Made by a program: the position numbers and the translations under genes. The notes under the pieces were generated by a model. That model ran no database searches. It saw only the letters and a list, made by a program, of their open reading frames with translations, and was not told the origin of the DNA. A DNA stretch of 64,000 nucleotides from CAYWNA01 sp964459305 (lineage in GTDB: Bacteria; Planctomycetota; Planctomycetia; Pirellulales; Pirellulaceae), in NCBI GenBank assembly GCA_964459305.1, contig CAYWNA010000024.1:1-64000 (forward strand), read 5' to 3'. Each line of letters starts with the position of its first letter. Within the stretch, counting starts at the first letter, position 1. Shown here one piece after another: positions 34,889-44,407 of this stretch.

Positions 34889-35119
34889 GTCACACTCCTT
34901 CGTTAACCAGATGTGGGGACGGGAAGAGATGTGTCCGAAGACGATCCTAGGTCAATGCACGATTCGTGCCAAATCGTCAGACGGCCCAATTCGTGTGACG
35001 CAACACGTTAAACGATAAGAACTTACGAACGCGGCCTTTGGTGAGCTCCGGCGCCCGGCCCGCGCTGTGCACCCCAATATTACAACGATTTCTGTAGGCT
35101 CCGAGTGGACTGTTGCCCT

Positions 35120-37930
35120 ATGCCCATTACAAGAGAGTTCCTAGGTCTTGACCGCCCCCCACTGCGTTCTGCGGCGGAGTACCTGGTCAAACGCTACCAG
35201 GATGGCCAAAGCGTTGACCTCAGTAGCGCCATCGTCGTCTTGCCGGGTGGTCAGGCGGGTCGCCGACTCCTGGAAATCCTCGTCGAACAGACGGAACAGT
35301 CGTCGCTGATATTCACGCCTCCAGCCATCGAAACCGTGGGCCGGTTGCCCGAAAAACTGTATCGCCCCAAACGACCCTTTGCGAGCGATTTGGTTCAGCA
35401 ATTGGCGTGGGCGGATGTTCTTCGCGGCGCCGATCCGGACGAGCTGGGCCATGTCCTGACCGCACCACCGGAGAGAGGCGAACTTACCCAGTGGCTGGAA
35501 TTGGGGCGGGTCTTGTGCCGCCTGCACACGGAATTGGCTGCCGATGGGTTGGACTTTGCGGATGTCGTTGATCGAGCCAAGACGATCGAAGCGATCGGTG
35601 AACGGGAACGGTGGGAAGCCCTGAGGAGTACCCAAGAGACGTACCTTGAACGGCTCGACGGCCTTGAGTTGTGGGACATCCAGACGGCACGCCTGGTGGC
35701 GGTCGACCAACGCGAATGCAGGACGGACAAAGACATCATCGTCGTCGGCGCGGTCGATATGACGATCACACTGCGCCGCATGCTGGATCAAGTAGCCGAT
35801 CGAGTGACCGCGCTGGTGTTGGCTCCGGACGAGTGGGCAGATCGGTTCGACGAACACGGGTGTCTGACGCCGGAATCTTGGCAGACGACGGATATCGAAA
35901 TGGACTCCAATCGTGTCTACGTGGTGGACGGGCCCGCAGAAGAGGCCGATCGGGTAGTACGATGCCTGGCCGAATACGAAGGGAAATATCGAGCTGACGA
36001 AATCACGATCGGTCTGGCCGACGAGCGAATCGCGCCGTTCATCGAGCGCCAGTTGACGCAATGCGGCATCGCATCCCGTTCCGCCGCAGGGATTCCGATG
36101 GCTCAAACCGGCCCATATCGTTTGCTGGCCGCCGTGGAATCCTACCTTCGAAGCGATCGTTATCCGGAGTTCGCGGCGTTGGTGCGCCATCCCGACGTTT
36201 ACGAATGGATCGGGCGGCACGAGATCGACGATGGCTGGCTGGAGCGCTTGGACGAGTACTTCAGCGAGCACCTGCAGTCAAGACTGAGCGAACGGTGCCC
36301 GGGTACGGTCCGGGAGACCAAGCCGGTCGTCAAGGTGTACAAGTTGATCTTGGGCCTGCTGGAAGCCCTTCATGGAACACCGCGTCCGTTGGCTCAATGG
36401 GGCGACCCATTGCGCATATTCCTACTGGAAATATACGGCCATCGCGATTGGGATCGCGATGACGAGCACGATCGACTTGCCTTGAAAACCTTCGAGGAAA
36501 TCAACTCCGTCGTTTCGAAATACAGCGCTACAATTCCGCCGCCGCTGATGCCAGAGACCACGGCCGCGGAGGCATTGCGTCTCGTTTTGGACGGGTTCGC
36601 GACGGCTACGATTCCCGCATCGTCCGATCCCGAGGCGATCGAGTTGCTCGGTTGGCTGGAGTTGCCGTGGGACGACGCGCCAGCGCTGGTGGTGTGCAGC
36701 TTCAACGAAGGCTACGTTCCGTCGTCAACGGGATCGGATATGTTCCTGCCGAATTCGCTGCGCGCCCGTTTGGGCCTGCAAGACAACTTGCGTCGCTACG
36801 CCCGCGATGCGTACGCGCTGAGCGTCTTGCTGGCGACTCGCGCAGAGTTGGACTTGATTGTAGCCCGTCAGAATGCAGATGGTGATCCGCTCACTCCGAG
36901 CCGGCTGTTGTTTGCCATCGACGCAGAACGCGTGGCCGAGCGTGCATTGGAGTTGTTCAAACCGCCAAGGCCACCGCACGAAATGGCGCCGTTGGCCGGG
37001 CGTCTTGCCGCGACGCGAGATGAATCGGACTTTCCGGTCCCGCAGCCAATGCCGTTGCCCGAACCGATCACCGAACTGCCGGTTACGGCCTTTCGTGACT
37101 ATCTGGCGTGCCCCTATCGTTTCTACCTGCGACGCGTGCTGAGGCTACGGGTCGTAGACGACAGTGCTGCGGAACTTGACGGAGCGCAGTTCGGATCGCT
37201 GCTTCATGAGGTCTTGCACGAATTCGGTGCGGGGCCATGCCGCGATTCGACCGACGGAGAGGAGATCCGCGCGTTTCTGAACGAAACGCTGACCAAGCGG
37301 GTAGCTGCCGTCTACGGCCGGAACGCTCTGGCATCGGTCAACGTACAGATTGAGCAGCTGCGCGTACGGCTGAATGCCTTTGCCGAAAAACAGGCCGGAT
37401 GGGCCGCCGCCGGCTGGCGGATCGAACACACGGAATTGCCCGGTCCCAACCATGAGGATGCCAAATTCGAAGTGGATGGCGAGCCGTTTGTTCTTCGTGG
37501 ACGGATCGATCGCGTTGACGTACATCGCGAGACAGGTGAACGAATCATCTTCGACTACAAATCGTCCGACTCGGGCAATCCACCAGAGAAGGTCCATCAG
37601 CAGCGTGGCGAATGGGTCGACTTGCAGCTTCCGCTCTACCGGCATCTGGCCGCCAGCCTGGACATTGCTGGGGCGGTCAAGCTGGGCTACATCCTCTTGC
37701 CCAAGAACATCACGAAAATCGAATTCCGCGTCGCCGATTGGTCGGAAGATGATTTGGCCGAGGCAGACGAAGTCGCACGGGAGGTGATTCGCGGCATCCG
37801 CCAACAGATATTCTGGCCGCCAACCGATCCACCGCCGGATTTCTCCGAGGAGTTCGCCCCGATTTGCCAGGACGGCGTGTTTGAAAAAACGGCGGTTCTC
37901 GGTTTGGGGCGACCATTTCCTGAACACTGA
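35120..37930 (+). CDS. addB: AddB-like nuclease subunit (PD-(D/E)XK)
   Basis: A 936-residue protein with the architecture of AddB/RexB, the inactivated-helicase and nuclease subunit of the AddAB double-strand-break repair complex. There is no Walker A motif. The UvrD-like fold is recognised in the middle (EEADRVVRCLAEYEGKYRAD, ELPWDDAPALVVCSFNEGYVPS). The C-terminal nuclease has GRIDRVD (about 797), IIFDYKSSDSG and LQLPLYRHL, the PD-(D/E)XK metal and recognition elements. The four-cysteine iron-sulfur site of Bacillus AddB is not visible (only YLACPYRFY and APICQDG). The ATG is preferred to an upstream GTG at 35105. It probably works with the helicase gene starting at 38509, but an antisense mobB lies between them. 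Confidence 0.82.
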   Translation: MPITREFLGLDRPPLRSAAEYLVKRYQDGQSVDLSSAIVVLPGGQAGRRLLEILVEQTEQSSLIFTPPAIETVGRLPEKLYRPKRPFASDLVQQLAWADVLRGADPDELGHVLTAPPERGELTQWLELGRVLCRLHTELAADGLDFADVVDRAKTIEAIGERERWEALRSTQETYLERLDGLELWDIQTARLVAVDQRECRTDKDIIVVGAVDMTITLRRMLDQVADRVTALVLAPDEWADRFDEHGCLTPESWQTTDIEMDSNRVYVVDGPAEEADRVVRCLAEYEGKYRADEITIGLADERIAPFIERQLTQCGIASRSAAGIPMAQTGPYRLLAAVESYLRSDRYPEFAALVRHPDVYEWIGRHEIDDGWLERLDEYFSEHLQSRLSERCPGTVRETKPVVKVYKLILGLLEALHGTPRPLAQWGDPLRIFLLEIYGHRDWDRDDEHDRLALKTFEEINSVVSKYSATIPPPLMPETTAAEALRLVLDGFATATIPASSDPEAIELLGWLELPWDDAPALVVCSFNEGYVPSSTGSDMFLPNSLRARLGLQDNLRRYARDAYALSVLLATRAELDLIVARQNADGDPLTPSRLLFAIDAERVAERALELFKPPRPPHEMAPLAGRLAATRDESDFPVPQPMPLPEPITELPVTAFRDYLACPYRFYLRRVLRLRVVDDSAAELDGAQFGSLLHEVLHEFGAGPCRDSTDGEEIRAFLNETLTKRVAAVYGRNALASVNVQIEQLRVRLNAFAEKQAGWAAAGWRIEHTELPGPNHEDAKFEVDGEPFVLRGRIDRVDVHRETGERIIFDYKSSDSGNPPEKVHQQRGEWVDLQLPLYRHLAASLDIAGAVKLGYILLPKNITKIEFRVADWSEDDLAEADEVAREVIRGIRQQIFWPPTDPPPDFSEEFAPICQDGVFEKTAVLGLGRPFPEH

Positions 37931-37934
37931 GCAC

Positions 37935-38474
37935 TTAGTGTTTTGTTCCGAGTGCGGACACCTGATCCAGAATACGTTGCCCAAGTGTCTGCAGATCGGA
38001 TCGACTCCATACAGGCACGGACACGTCCACAGGATCGTCCGTAATGACCGCCAGTATGGATCGATCCTTCTTCGCCAACGGCTCCTCCGACGCGGCCGAT
38101 CTCCACACCTCGACTTTGGGGCCTTCGATTTGGTAATGGCCTTCGACCAGCACGAAGTCGCACCTTTCAAACGCCGGTGCCAGATCCTCGTATGGGTCGC
38201 TGGGTCCGTCGGCCGAGTCCGGCCGCCAGAAAGCGGCGTTCAAGGCCGGTGAAAGGATGCCGACAACGGCCGCTCCGGCCTGTCGGTGGCGATAGGAGTC
38301 CTTGCCCGGCGTATCCAGTTCGTGGCGATGGTGCGTATGCTTCACCGTGCCCACACGATGGCCAAGGCTGGTATAATGCTCGACCAGTTCAACGACGAGT
38401 GTCGTTTTCCCGCTGTTCTTCGTCCCAACGATGTGAATTCGCTTCACCTTTTTGCTCCACAAAGGGCGTCGCAT
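37935..38474 (-). CDS. mobB: MobB-like molybdopterin-guanine dinucleotide GTP-binding protein
   Basis: A 179-residue P-loop GTPase of the MobB family, which helps MobA attach GMP to molybdopterin. It has the Walker A GTKNSGKTT at 17-25, the MobB-typical KHTHHRHELDTPGKDSYRHR segment (45-64), and LVEGHY at about 109, the usual MobB sequence around the magnesium/catalytic site. It is encoded on the strand opposite to addB and addA and squeezed between them: its stop is 4 bp past the addB stop, and its start is 34 bp from the addA start. No other molybdenum-cofactor gene is in the window. Confidence 0.85.
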   Translation of the reverse strand: MRRPLWSKKVKRIHIVGTKNSGKTTLVVELVEHYTSLGHRVGTVKHTHHRHELDTPGKDSYRHRQAGAAVVGILSPALNAAFWRPDSADGPSDPYEDLAPAFERCDFVLVEGHYQIEGPKVEVWRSAASEEPLAKKDRSILAVITDDPVDVSVPVWSRSDLQTLGQRILDQVSALGTKH

Positions 38475-38508
38475 TTGTTGCCATTGCCTTTATAGGGAAA
38501 AAGCGACC

Positions 38509-41500
38509 ATGAACCAACCGCACGGACGCCGATTGTTGCCCAACCTATTGATTCGCGCGTCGGCAGGGACGGGAAAGACGTTTCGCCTATCGAACCGATT
38601 TATCGAGCTGTTGCGGGGCGATGTGGCCAGCGACCACATCCTGGCGACCACGTTCACTCGCAAAGCTGCCGGCGAGATTTTGGATCGAGTCATACAAAGA
38701 TTGGCCGAAGCCACGCAGAATGAGGGGAAGCGAAGCGAACTGGGGCAGTACACGGGTGGAAAGTCTGTGAGCCGCGACGAATGCTTGCGTCTGCTGCAGA
38801 CCGCGATGCGCCATCTACACCGGTTGCGCGTGAGCACGCTGGACAGTTTCTTCTCGCAGGTTGCTCGCAGCTTTGCGTTTGAAATCGGGCTGCCGCCGGG
38901 TTGGCAGATCGTCCACGAAGTGGATGATGCGCGATTGCGATCCCAAGCGATCAATGCCGTGCTCACACAGGACGATCCATCGAGACTGCGCACGCTGCTG
39001 AATCTTCTGGCGAAGGGCCAGGCCAGCCGTAGCGTCGCCCAGTTGATCCACGACACGGTCGACGCATTGTACGACCTGTTCCTGGAGACCAAGGCGGAGG
39101 CGTGGACGAAGGTTCCGCGATCCAAGCCGTTGGACGAAGTGCAGCTTGCCGAGGCGCTGGAGGATCTGCGTAGTATCGAGCTGCCCGACGCAAGCCTTTC
39201 GAAGGCACGCGAGGCCGATTACGACCGCGCTGTCGAAGGCGATTGGCAAGGCTTTCTGGCAAAGGGGCTGGCCAAGAAAGTGCACGTGGGCGATCCGGTC
39301 TATCGCAGAAAGCCGATCCCCGGAGAAGCGGTGGCCGTCTACGAGCGATTGGTCGACCATGTGAAGGGAGAGTTGGTGGGCCGTGTGGCGATGCAGACGG
39401 AGGCGACCTACCAATTGCTGGAAAAGTTTGACGTCGAGTATCAGCGGCTGAAATACAGTCACCGCGCGATGCGGTTTGAAGACGTAACGCGACGCGTTGG
39501 CGATATCCGTAGCTTGGTCGATGGTGGGCGTTTGAGCTTTCGGCTGGATTCGCGAATCGATCATCTGCTGCTGGACGAATTTCAGGACACGTCGCCCCGT
39601 CAGTGGCGAGTGCTTCGGCCGTTGGCCGAACGCGTTTCATCAGAAATCGGCGGCAGGTCGTTTTTCTGCGTGGGCGATGTCAAGCAGGCGATCTATGGAT
39701 GGCGAGGCGGCGTGGCGGAGATCTTCGACGCGATTGACCAGCAACTCGACGACTTGAATCCGGAATCGCTGGACATCAGTTTTCGCTGCTCGCAACCGGT
39801 GGTCGACGCGGTGAATCGAGTGTTTGGCGGGATTTCGAAGCACTCCAATCTCGGTCGAGCCGAAAGCGCTGTGGGACGATGGTGCGATCGATTTAAGCAC
39901 CATGAGACGGCTAAGAAGGAACTGGCCGGCTACGTTGAACTCTTAACAGGCCCGCGGCCTGCCGAGGGTCAGTCGCAGCGGGATGCTACCATCGAATTCG
40001 CGGCTCGGCGTATCGCCGAGATCGTGGCCGGGGCACCGGGATTCAGCGTCGGCGTGCTGGTGCGAAAGAACGAAACCGTGGGCCGGCTGATCTACGAGTT
40101 GCGCGAGCAGGACATCCAGGCCAGTGAAGAGGGCGGTAATCCCCTGACCGATTCTGCGGCGGTGATGGTCGTCCTGTCGCTGTTGCGTCTGGCAGATCAT
40201 CCCGGCGATACCGTCGCGCGGTTTCACGTGGCCCATTCGCCGCTTGCGTCCGTTGTGGGCTTGAGCGACTGCAAGGATGGCGTGTCGGCCCGTGAAGTAG
40301 CACAGTCCGTTCGCCGGTCGCTGATCGGAGACGGCCTCGGACCGATGGTTTGCGACTGGGCGGAGCAGCTTGTCGCAAGCTGCAGTCGCCGCGAGTTGAG
40401 CCGACTGGAGCAGCTTGTCGAGTTGGCCTACGGCTATGAAACCGGCGCCACCCTTCGTGCCGACGATTTTGTTGCGTACGTGCAGAACACAAGGGTTTCT
40501 GATCCAATTCCGGCCGATGTACGCGTGATGACCGTTCACCAGGCCAAGGGACTGGAATTCGACATCGTTGTGCTGCCGGAACTGGATGCGGGTCTCGTCG
40601 GGCAGCCAGACCAGTTTGTGATCGACCGGCCTGACGTTACCGGGCCGGTCGCGAAAGTCTGCCGCTACGCCAGTGCCGACGTTCAGCAACTGATGCCCAG
40701 CGACATCCAGCGCATGTTCGCCGAAGCCACCGATCGCGAGGTGACCGAATCCTTATGTGTATTGTACGTCGCCATCACGCGGGCGATTCACGCGGTGCAC
40801 GCGATTATTCCGCCATCCACGGGGAACGAAAAGTCGTTACCTCGCACCTTCGCCGGATTGCTCCGAGTGGCGTTGAAGGACGAGCGACCCGTCGAGCCCG
40901 ATGCGGTTCTATATCGGCACGGCGATCCCCAATGGTTTCGGCATCCGGGCAGCGACAAACTGTTTGATGCCGTTTCTGCCACGCCCGACGCCATGGCGAA
41001 GCAGGAACCAGTTAGGGTACAGCTTGCGGCTACGTCCGGTGAGCGCCGGCGAGGCTGGGAGCGGTCCCGGCCGTCGGGTCTGGAAGGTGGCAACCTCGTT
41101 CACCTCAAACACGTCTTTGCCGCCGGCCGATCCGACGCGTTTTTCCGGGGCGAGTTGATACACGCTTGGTTCGAGCAAATCGATTGGTTGGACGACGGCC
41201 GGCCCGACGAACGAGTCCTGCGCCGTGTGGCCGACGATGTTATGATCCGCGCGGGTTCCGCCAGTCTCGACGTGGACGAGCAGCTCGCTCGATTCGACGC
41301 CATGCTCGACTTGCCATCCGTCGCGGATGTACTTTCCCGCAGTCGGTATCAGGGCACAGATCGACTGGGATTCCCTCCGGCAGTCAGTACACAGTTGGCT
41401 GGTGCGTCGTTGTCGCCGCTCGCTCTCAATGAACACGGTTTTGCCATGCGCGACGGCGGGCAGCTAATGACTGGCTTCATCGACCGGCTGGTCCTTCTCC

Positions 41501-41718
41501 AGGACGGGGGAAAGACGATCGCCGCCGAAGTCCTCGACTACAAGACCGATACCTTCGATGCCGAACAACTAGCGGACAAGCTCAGATTCTACGCACCGCA
41601 AATCGAAGCATACCGCCGAGCGGTGGCTAGATCGACGAATCTTCCACCAGAGCGAATCGCAGCATCGTTGGTCTTCGTAGACGGTGACGTCGTTCGCCAA
41701 GTTGCGTGGCCCGGCTAG
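38509..41718 (+). CDS. addA: AddA-like helicase-nuclease
   Basis: A 1069-residue UvrD/REP superfamily 1 helicase with a C-terminal nuclease, the AddA layout. Walker A is ASAGTGKT (17-24), motif II LLLDEFQDTSPRQW is near 358, motif III-like VGDVKQAIYGWRGG is near 392, and motif V-VI VMTVHQAKGLEFDIVVLPEL is near 676. The nuclease ends with FIDRLVLLQDGG, EVLDYKTDTF and the RFYAPQIEAYRRAV helix, the typical PD-(D/E)XK core. With the AddB-like protein it would resect double-strand ends for recombination. Its own promoter must lie in the short gap shared with mobB. The ATG at 38509 with AGGGA upstream is preferred to the frame start at 38452, which overlaps mobB. Confidence 0.9.
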   Translation: MNQPHGRRLLPNLLIRASAGTGKTFRLSNRFIELLRGDVASDHILATTFTRKAAGEILDRVIQRLAEATQNEGKRSELGQYTGGKSVSRDECLRLLQTAMRHLHRLRVSTLDSFFSQVARSFAFEIGLPPGWQIVHEVDDARLRSQAINAVLTQDDPSRLRTLLNLLAKGQASRSVAQLIHDTVDALYDLFLETKAEAWTKVPRSKPLDEVQLAEALEDLRSIELPDASLSKAREADYDRAVEGDWQGFLAKGLAKKVHVGDPVYRRKPIPGEAVAVYERLVDHVKGELVGRVAMQTEATYQLLEKFDVEYQRLKYSHRAMRFEDVTRRVGDIRSLVDGGRLSFRLDSRIDHLLLDEFQDTSPRQWRVLRPLAERVSSEIGGRSFFCVGDVKQAIYGWRGGVAEIFDAIDQQLDDLNPESLDISFRCSQPVVDAVNRVFGGISKHSNLGRAESAVGRWCDRFKHHETAKKELAGYVELLTGPRPAEGQSQRDATIEFAARRIAEIVAGAPGFSVGVLVRKNETVGRLIYELREQDIQASEEGGNPLTDSAAVMVVLSLLRLADHPGDTVARFHVAHSPLASVVGLSDCKDGVSAREVAQSVRRSLIGDGLGPMVCDWAEQLVASCSRRELSRLEQLVELAYGYETGATLRADDFVAYVQNTRVSDPIPADVRVMTVHQAKGLEFDIVVLPELDAGLVGQPDQFVIDRPDVTGPVAKVCRYASADVQQLMPSDIQRMFAEATDREVTESLCVLYVAITRAIHAVHAIIPPSTGNEKSLPRTFAGLLRVALKDERPVEPDAVLYRHGDPQWFRHPGSDKLFDAVSATPDAMAKQEPVRVQLAATSGERRRGWERSRPSGLEGGNLVHLKHVFAAGRSDAFFRGELIHAWFEQIDWLDDGRPDERVLRRVADDVMIRAGSASLDVDEQLARFDAMLDLPSVADVLSRSRYQGTDRLGFPPAVSTQLAGASLSPLALNEHGFAMRDGGQLMTGFIDRLVLLQDGGKTIAAEVLDYKTDTFDAEQLADKLRFYAPQIEAYRRAVARSTNLPPERIAASLVFVDGDVVRQVAWPG

Positions 41719-41952
41719 CCGGACAGATCAGCATGGGAATACGCTGACGAACGCGGACCGAAGCCCTTCGCATTGGACCCGGCACACCCCCCTTATTCTT
41801 TCGGATATTCTTGCATCAAAACCTACCGGTCGGAAGGAAACTCCTCTATATTCAAGTGAATGCCTTTCCTCCAGACAAGTGGAATTTCATTTGCGGTTCT
41901 CGTTCCGTTTTCATTCGTTTTTCGAGAGCGATTGCCTTAACGTTTGGATTCG

Positions 41953-44019
41953 ATGTCCATAAAGTCAGAGGACGCAGGCGAGCGGCGGTTCGCCGGCCAA
42001 GCGTTCGTGCTGGGTGGAACGGTGGTCGTGCTGGCTATTGTTCTACCCGTTTTGGCGAGCCTGGCCGTCGGTTCGCTATCTGCCGAGTGGCATTGGCGAC
42101 ACCATTCTATCCACATCTTCGTCGAGGCTGTCGGCGCAACTGCGGCCATCACGCTTGCGATTCTACTGCTACTCGTGCCGGACCCGGACGGAAAGCTCTT
42201 AGGGCGCACGTTCATAGCATGCGGATTGATTGGCATGGGGATCCTTGATGTTTGCCACGCCTGTGTCTCTCCCGGTGATGTTTTCGTGTGGCTTCACAGT
42301 GTCGCCGCATTGGTTGGAGGCTTGTTTTTTGGCCTTGCTTGGCTTCCGCTGCCGCTGGCCGTGGTACGGATACGCCGGAGCCTAGCGTTGGCGACGGCCA
42401 GCGCGGCCACGTTATTGGGCGTCGGTTCCATCGCGCTCCCAGAACTCGTGCCGACGATGGTCGAACATCACACGTTCACTTTCCCGGCGAAAGCGATCAA
42501 CTTCTCGGCCGGCGCTGGCTTCCTAATCGGCGCCCTGAGGTTTGGCGTACGCCTTGCTGCGAAACGAAGCCCCGACGACGCCGTGTTTTGCGGCCTTTCT
42601 CTGCTTTTCGCAGTGGCGGGATTCACCTTTTCTACATCGAGCCTGTTCGATGCCCCTTGGTGGCTTTGGCACGCGTTTCGATTCGTCGCATGCATGGCGG
42701 GGCTCTGTTATGTCTTTTCACTTTATCGGCAGAGTCGAAGGGACATCGTAGATCTGAACCGGAGGCTGGAACGCCGGGCCGCCGAGGCAGAGGGTTTGAG
42801 AGACGCGATGGCACAAAAGGTGCAAGATCTGGAGCGTGCCGGTCGCCTGGCCAGCGAACGCGCCGCCGCGTTAAAGGAATCGGAAGAGAAGTATCGCACT
42901 TTGTACGAGTCCAGTAAGGATGGGATTGTTTTCACCAACATGAAAGGCCAGATTCTCGATGTCAATCAGGCCTTCGTGGACATGCTGGGCTACTCGAAAC
43001 AGGAGATTAGACGTCTGACATATCAGCAGTTGACGCCCGCCATCTGGCACGGAATGGAGGAAGATATCGTCAAAACTCAGTTACTGGCCAGGGGCTACTC
43101 TGACGAATACGAAAAGGAGTATTTCAGAAAGGACGGCACTTCAATCCCAATCAGTATCAGGATATGGCTGATAGCCGACGAGGCAGGGGAGCCTTGCGGC
43201 ATGTGGGGGATTGTGAGGGACACCGCCGACCGAAAACGGGCCGATGCCCGGGTGCGCGAAGTTGCGGCCGACCTGAAACGCAGTAACGAAGATCTCGAAC
43301 AATTTGCATACGTCGTTTCTCATGACCTGAAAGCACCACTACGAGCCATGTCTTCATTGGCGACTTGGATTGCCGAAGACTACCGCGAGGCGCTGGGCGA
43401 CGAAGGTCGCGAGAACGTGGACCTGCTGGTCAATCGCGCTCGCCGGATGAGCGACATGATTGACGGCATCCTGCAATATTCGAAAGTCGGCCGCAGTTCG
43501 GGCGTACGGGAGTCGATTGAGAGCGACCAGATGGTGCGCGAGGTGATCGATTCTCTTGCCCCGCCGGATAGTATCAGTGTACATGTCGATGGAGCTTTGC
43601 CAGAAGTGACCTGCGAGCGGACACAACTGAAACAGGTCTTTCAGAATCTGATCGGCAACGCCATCAAGCATCTGGGTAAGCCGCAAGGCCAAGTCACGGT
43701 ATCGTGCCGCGACGCGAAATCGTTTTGGGAATTTCGCGTGCAGGACAACGGCCCGGGCATCGCGGAAGAACATTTCGATCGGATTTTCGAACTGTTTCAG
43801 ACCCTGAAACCGCGAGACGAGTTGGAGGCCACGGGAGTGGGGCTTGCCGTCGCCAGACGGATTGTCGAGCGGCATGGAGGTTCGATCCGCGTCGAATCGA
43901 TCGTCGGCAAAGGCAGCCAATTCGCGTTCACCGTACCCAAGGATGACGTACCCGATGACTCGAATGGCGGCAGCCCAAGCATGTTGATTGGGGAGACCGA
44001 CGATGCGCGATCCGAATAA
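41953..44019 (+). CDS. Membrane sensor histidine kinase (MASE3-like/PAS)
   Basis: A 688-residue hybrid-free sensor kinase. The N-terminal 260 residues contain about seven membrane segments with a MASE3-like signature (GILDVCHACVSPGDVFVWLHS). A coiled-coil linker (262-305) leads to a PAS domain at about 305-430 (YRTLYESSKDGIVF). A HisKA domain follows with the phospho-acceptor His457 in YVVSHDLKAPL, then a HATPase domain with NLIGNAIKHLG and DNGPGIAEEHFDRIFE. HisKA and ATPase are of the bacteriophytochrome-type subfamily, whose partners are often small receivers. Its stop overlaps the next gene, a single-domain receiver, by 17 bp. The ATG is at 41953; the frame can be read 3 codons longer. Confidence 0.9.
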   Translation: MSIKSEDAGERRFAGQAFVLGGTVVVLAIVLPVLASLAVGSLSAEWHWRHHSIHIFVEAVGATAAITLAILLLLVPDPDGKLLGRTFIACGLIGMGILDVCHACVSPGDVFVWLHSVAALVGGLFFGLAWLPLPLAVVRIRRSLALATASAATLLGVGSIALPELVPTMVEHHTFTFPAKAINFSAGAGFLIGALRFGVRLAAKRSPDDAVFCGLSLLFAVAGFTFSTSSLFDAPWWLWHAFRFVACMAGLCYVFSLYRQSRRDIVDLNRRLERRAAEAEGLRDAMAQKVQDLERAGRLASERAAALKESEEKYRTLYESSKDGIVFTNMKGQILDVNQAFVDMLGYSKQEIRRLTYQQLTPAIWHGMEEDIVKTQLLARGYSDEYEKEYFRKDGTSIPISIRIWLIADEAGEPCGMWGIVRDTADRKRADARVREVAADLKRSNEDLEQFAYVVSHDLKAPLRAMSSLATWIAEDYREALGDEGRENVDLLVNRARRMSDMIDGILQYSKVGRSSGVRESIESDQMVREVIDSLAPPDSISVHVDGALPEVTCERTQLKQVFQNLIGNAIKHLGKPQGQVTVSCRDAKSFWEFRVQDNGPGIAEEHFDRIFELFQTLKPRDELEATGVGLAVARRIVERHGGSIRVESIVGKGSQFAFTVPKDDVPDDSNGGSPSMLIGETDDARSE

Positions 44020-44398
44020 GCCGATCTTGCTGGTTGACGACGATGTTGTTGACGTAAAGACGACCCTGCGGGCGCTTCAGCAACACAAGGTACCCAACCC
44101 GCTGCGCGTCGTTCATAACGGGGCCGAGGCCCTGGCCTATCTCCGACGCGAAGGCGAGTGTGCCGATGCCGAACAGCCGGCCGTCATCTTGCTCGACTTG
44201 AACATGCCCGTAATGAACGGCATCGAGTTCCTCCGCGAAGTCAAGTCGGATGAACGGCTCAAAGGTATCCCCGTCGTTGTACTGACAACTTCGCGCGAGG
44301 AATCCGATCTCGCGGCCTCGCGCGAACTGGGCGCGGCCGGCTATATTGCCAAACCATTGGAGTTTAGCAAGTTTCTCGATGCCATTCAGGACGTTTGA
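44003..44398 (+). CDS. Single-domain response regulator (Rcp1-like)
   Basis: A 131-residue receiver domain with no output module. The phosphoacceptor is Asp65 in ILLDLNMPVMNG, the acidic pair is Asp12-Asp13 region (VDDDVVD), the Thr is in VVLTTS and the Lys in YIAKPLEF. The extended loop before Asp65 (REGECADAEQP) is like Rcp1/CheY partners of phytochrome-type kinases. The start ATG lies inside the kinase gene (17-bp overlap), so translation is coupled and the kinase is probably the direct phosphodonor. The 3' neighbour, 9 bp away, is another receiver. Confidence 0.92.
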   Translation: MRDPNKPILLVDDDVVDVKTTLRALQQHKVPNPLRVVHNGAEALAYLRREGECADAEQPAVILLDLNMPVMNGIEFLREVKSDERLKGIPVVVLTTSREESDLAASRELGAAGYIAKPLEFSKFLDAIQDV

Positions 44399-44407
44399 TA
44401 ACTGACA

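Noticed and set aside
38452..38508. N-terminal extension of addA by 19 codons
   Set aside because: It would overlap mobB and adds non-homologous residues; AGGGA lies upstream of the internal ATG at 38509.
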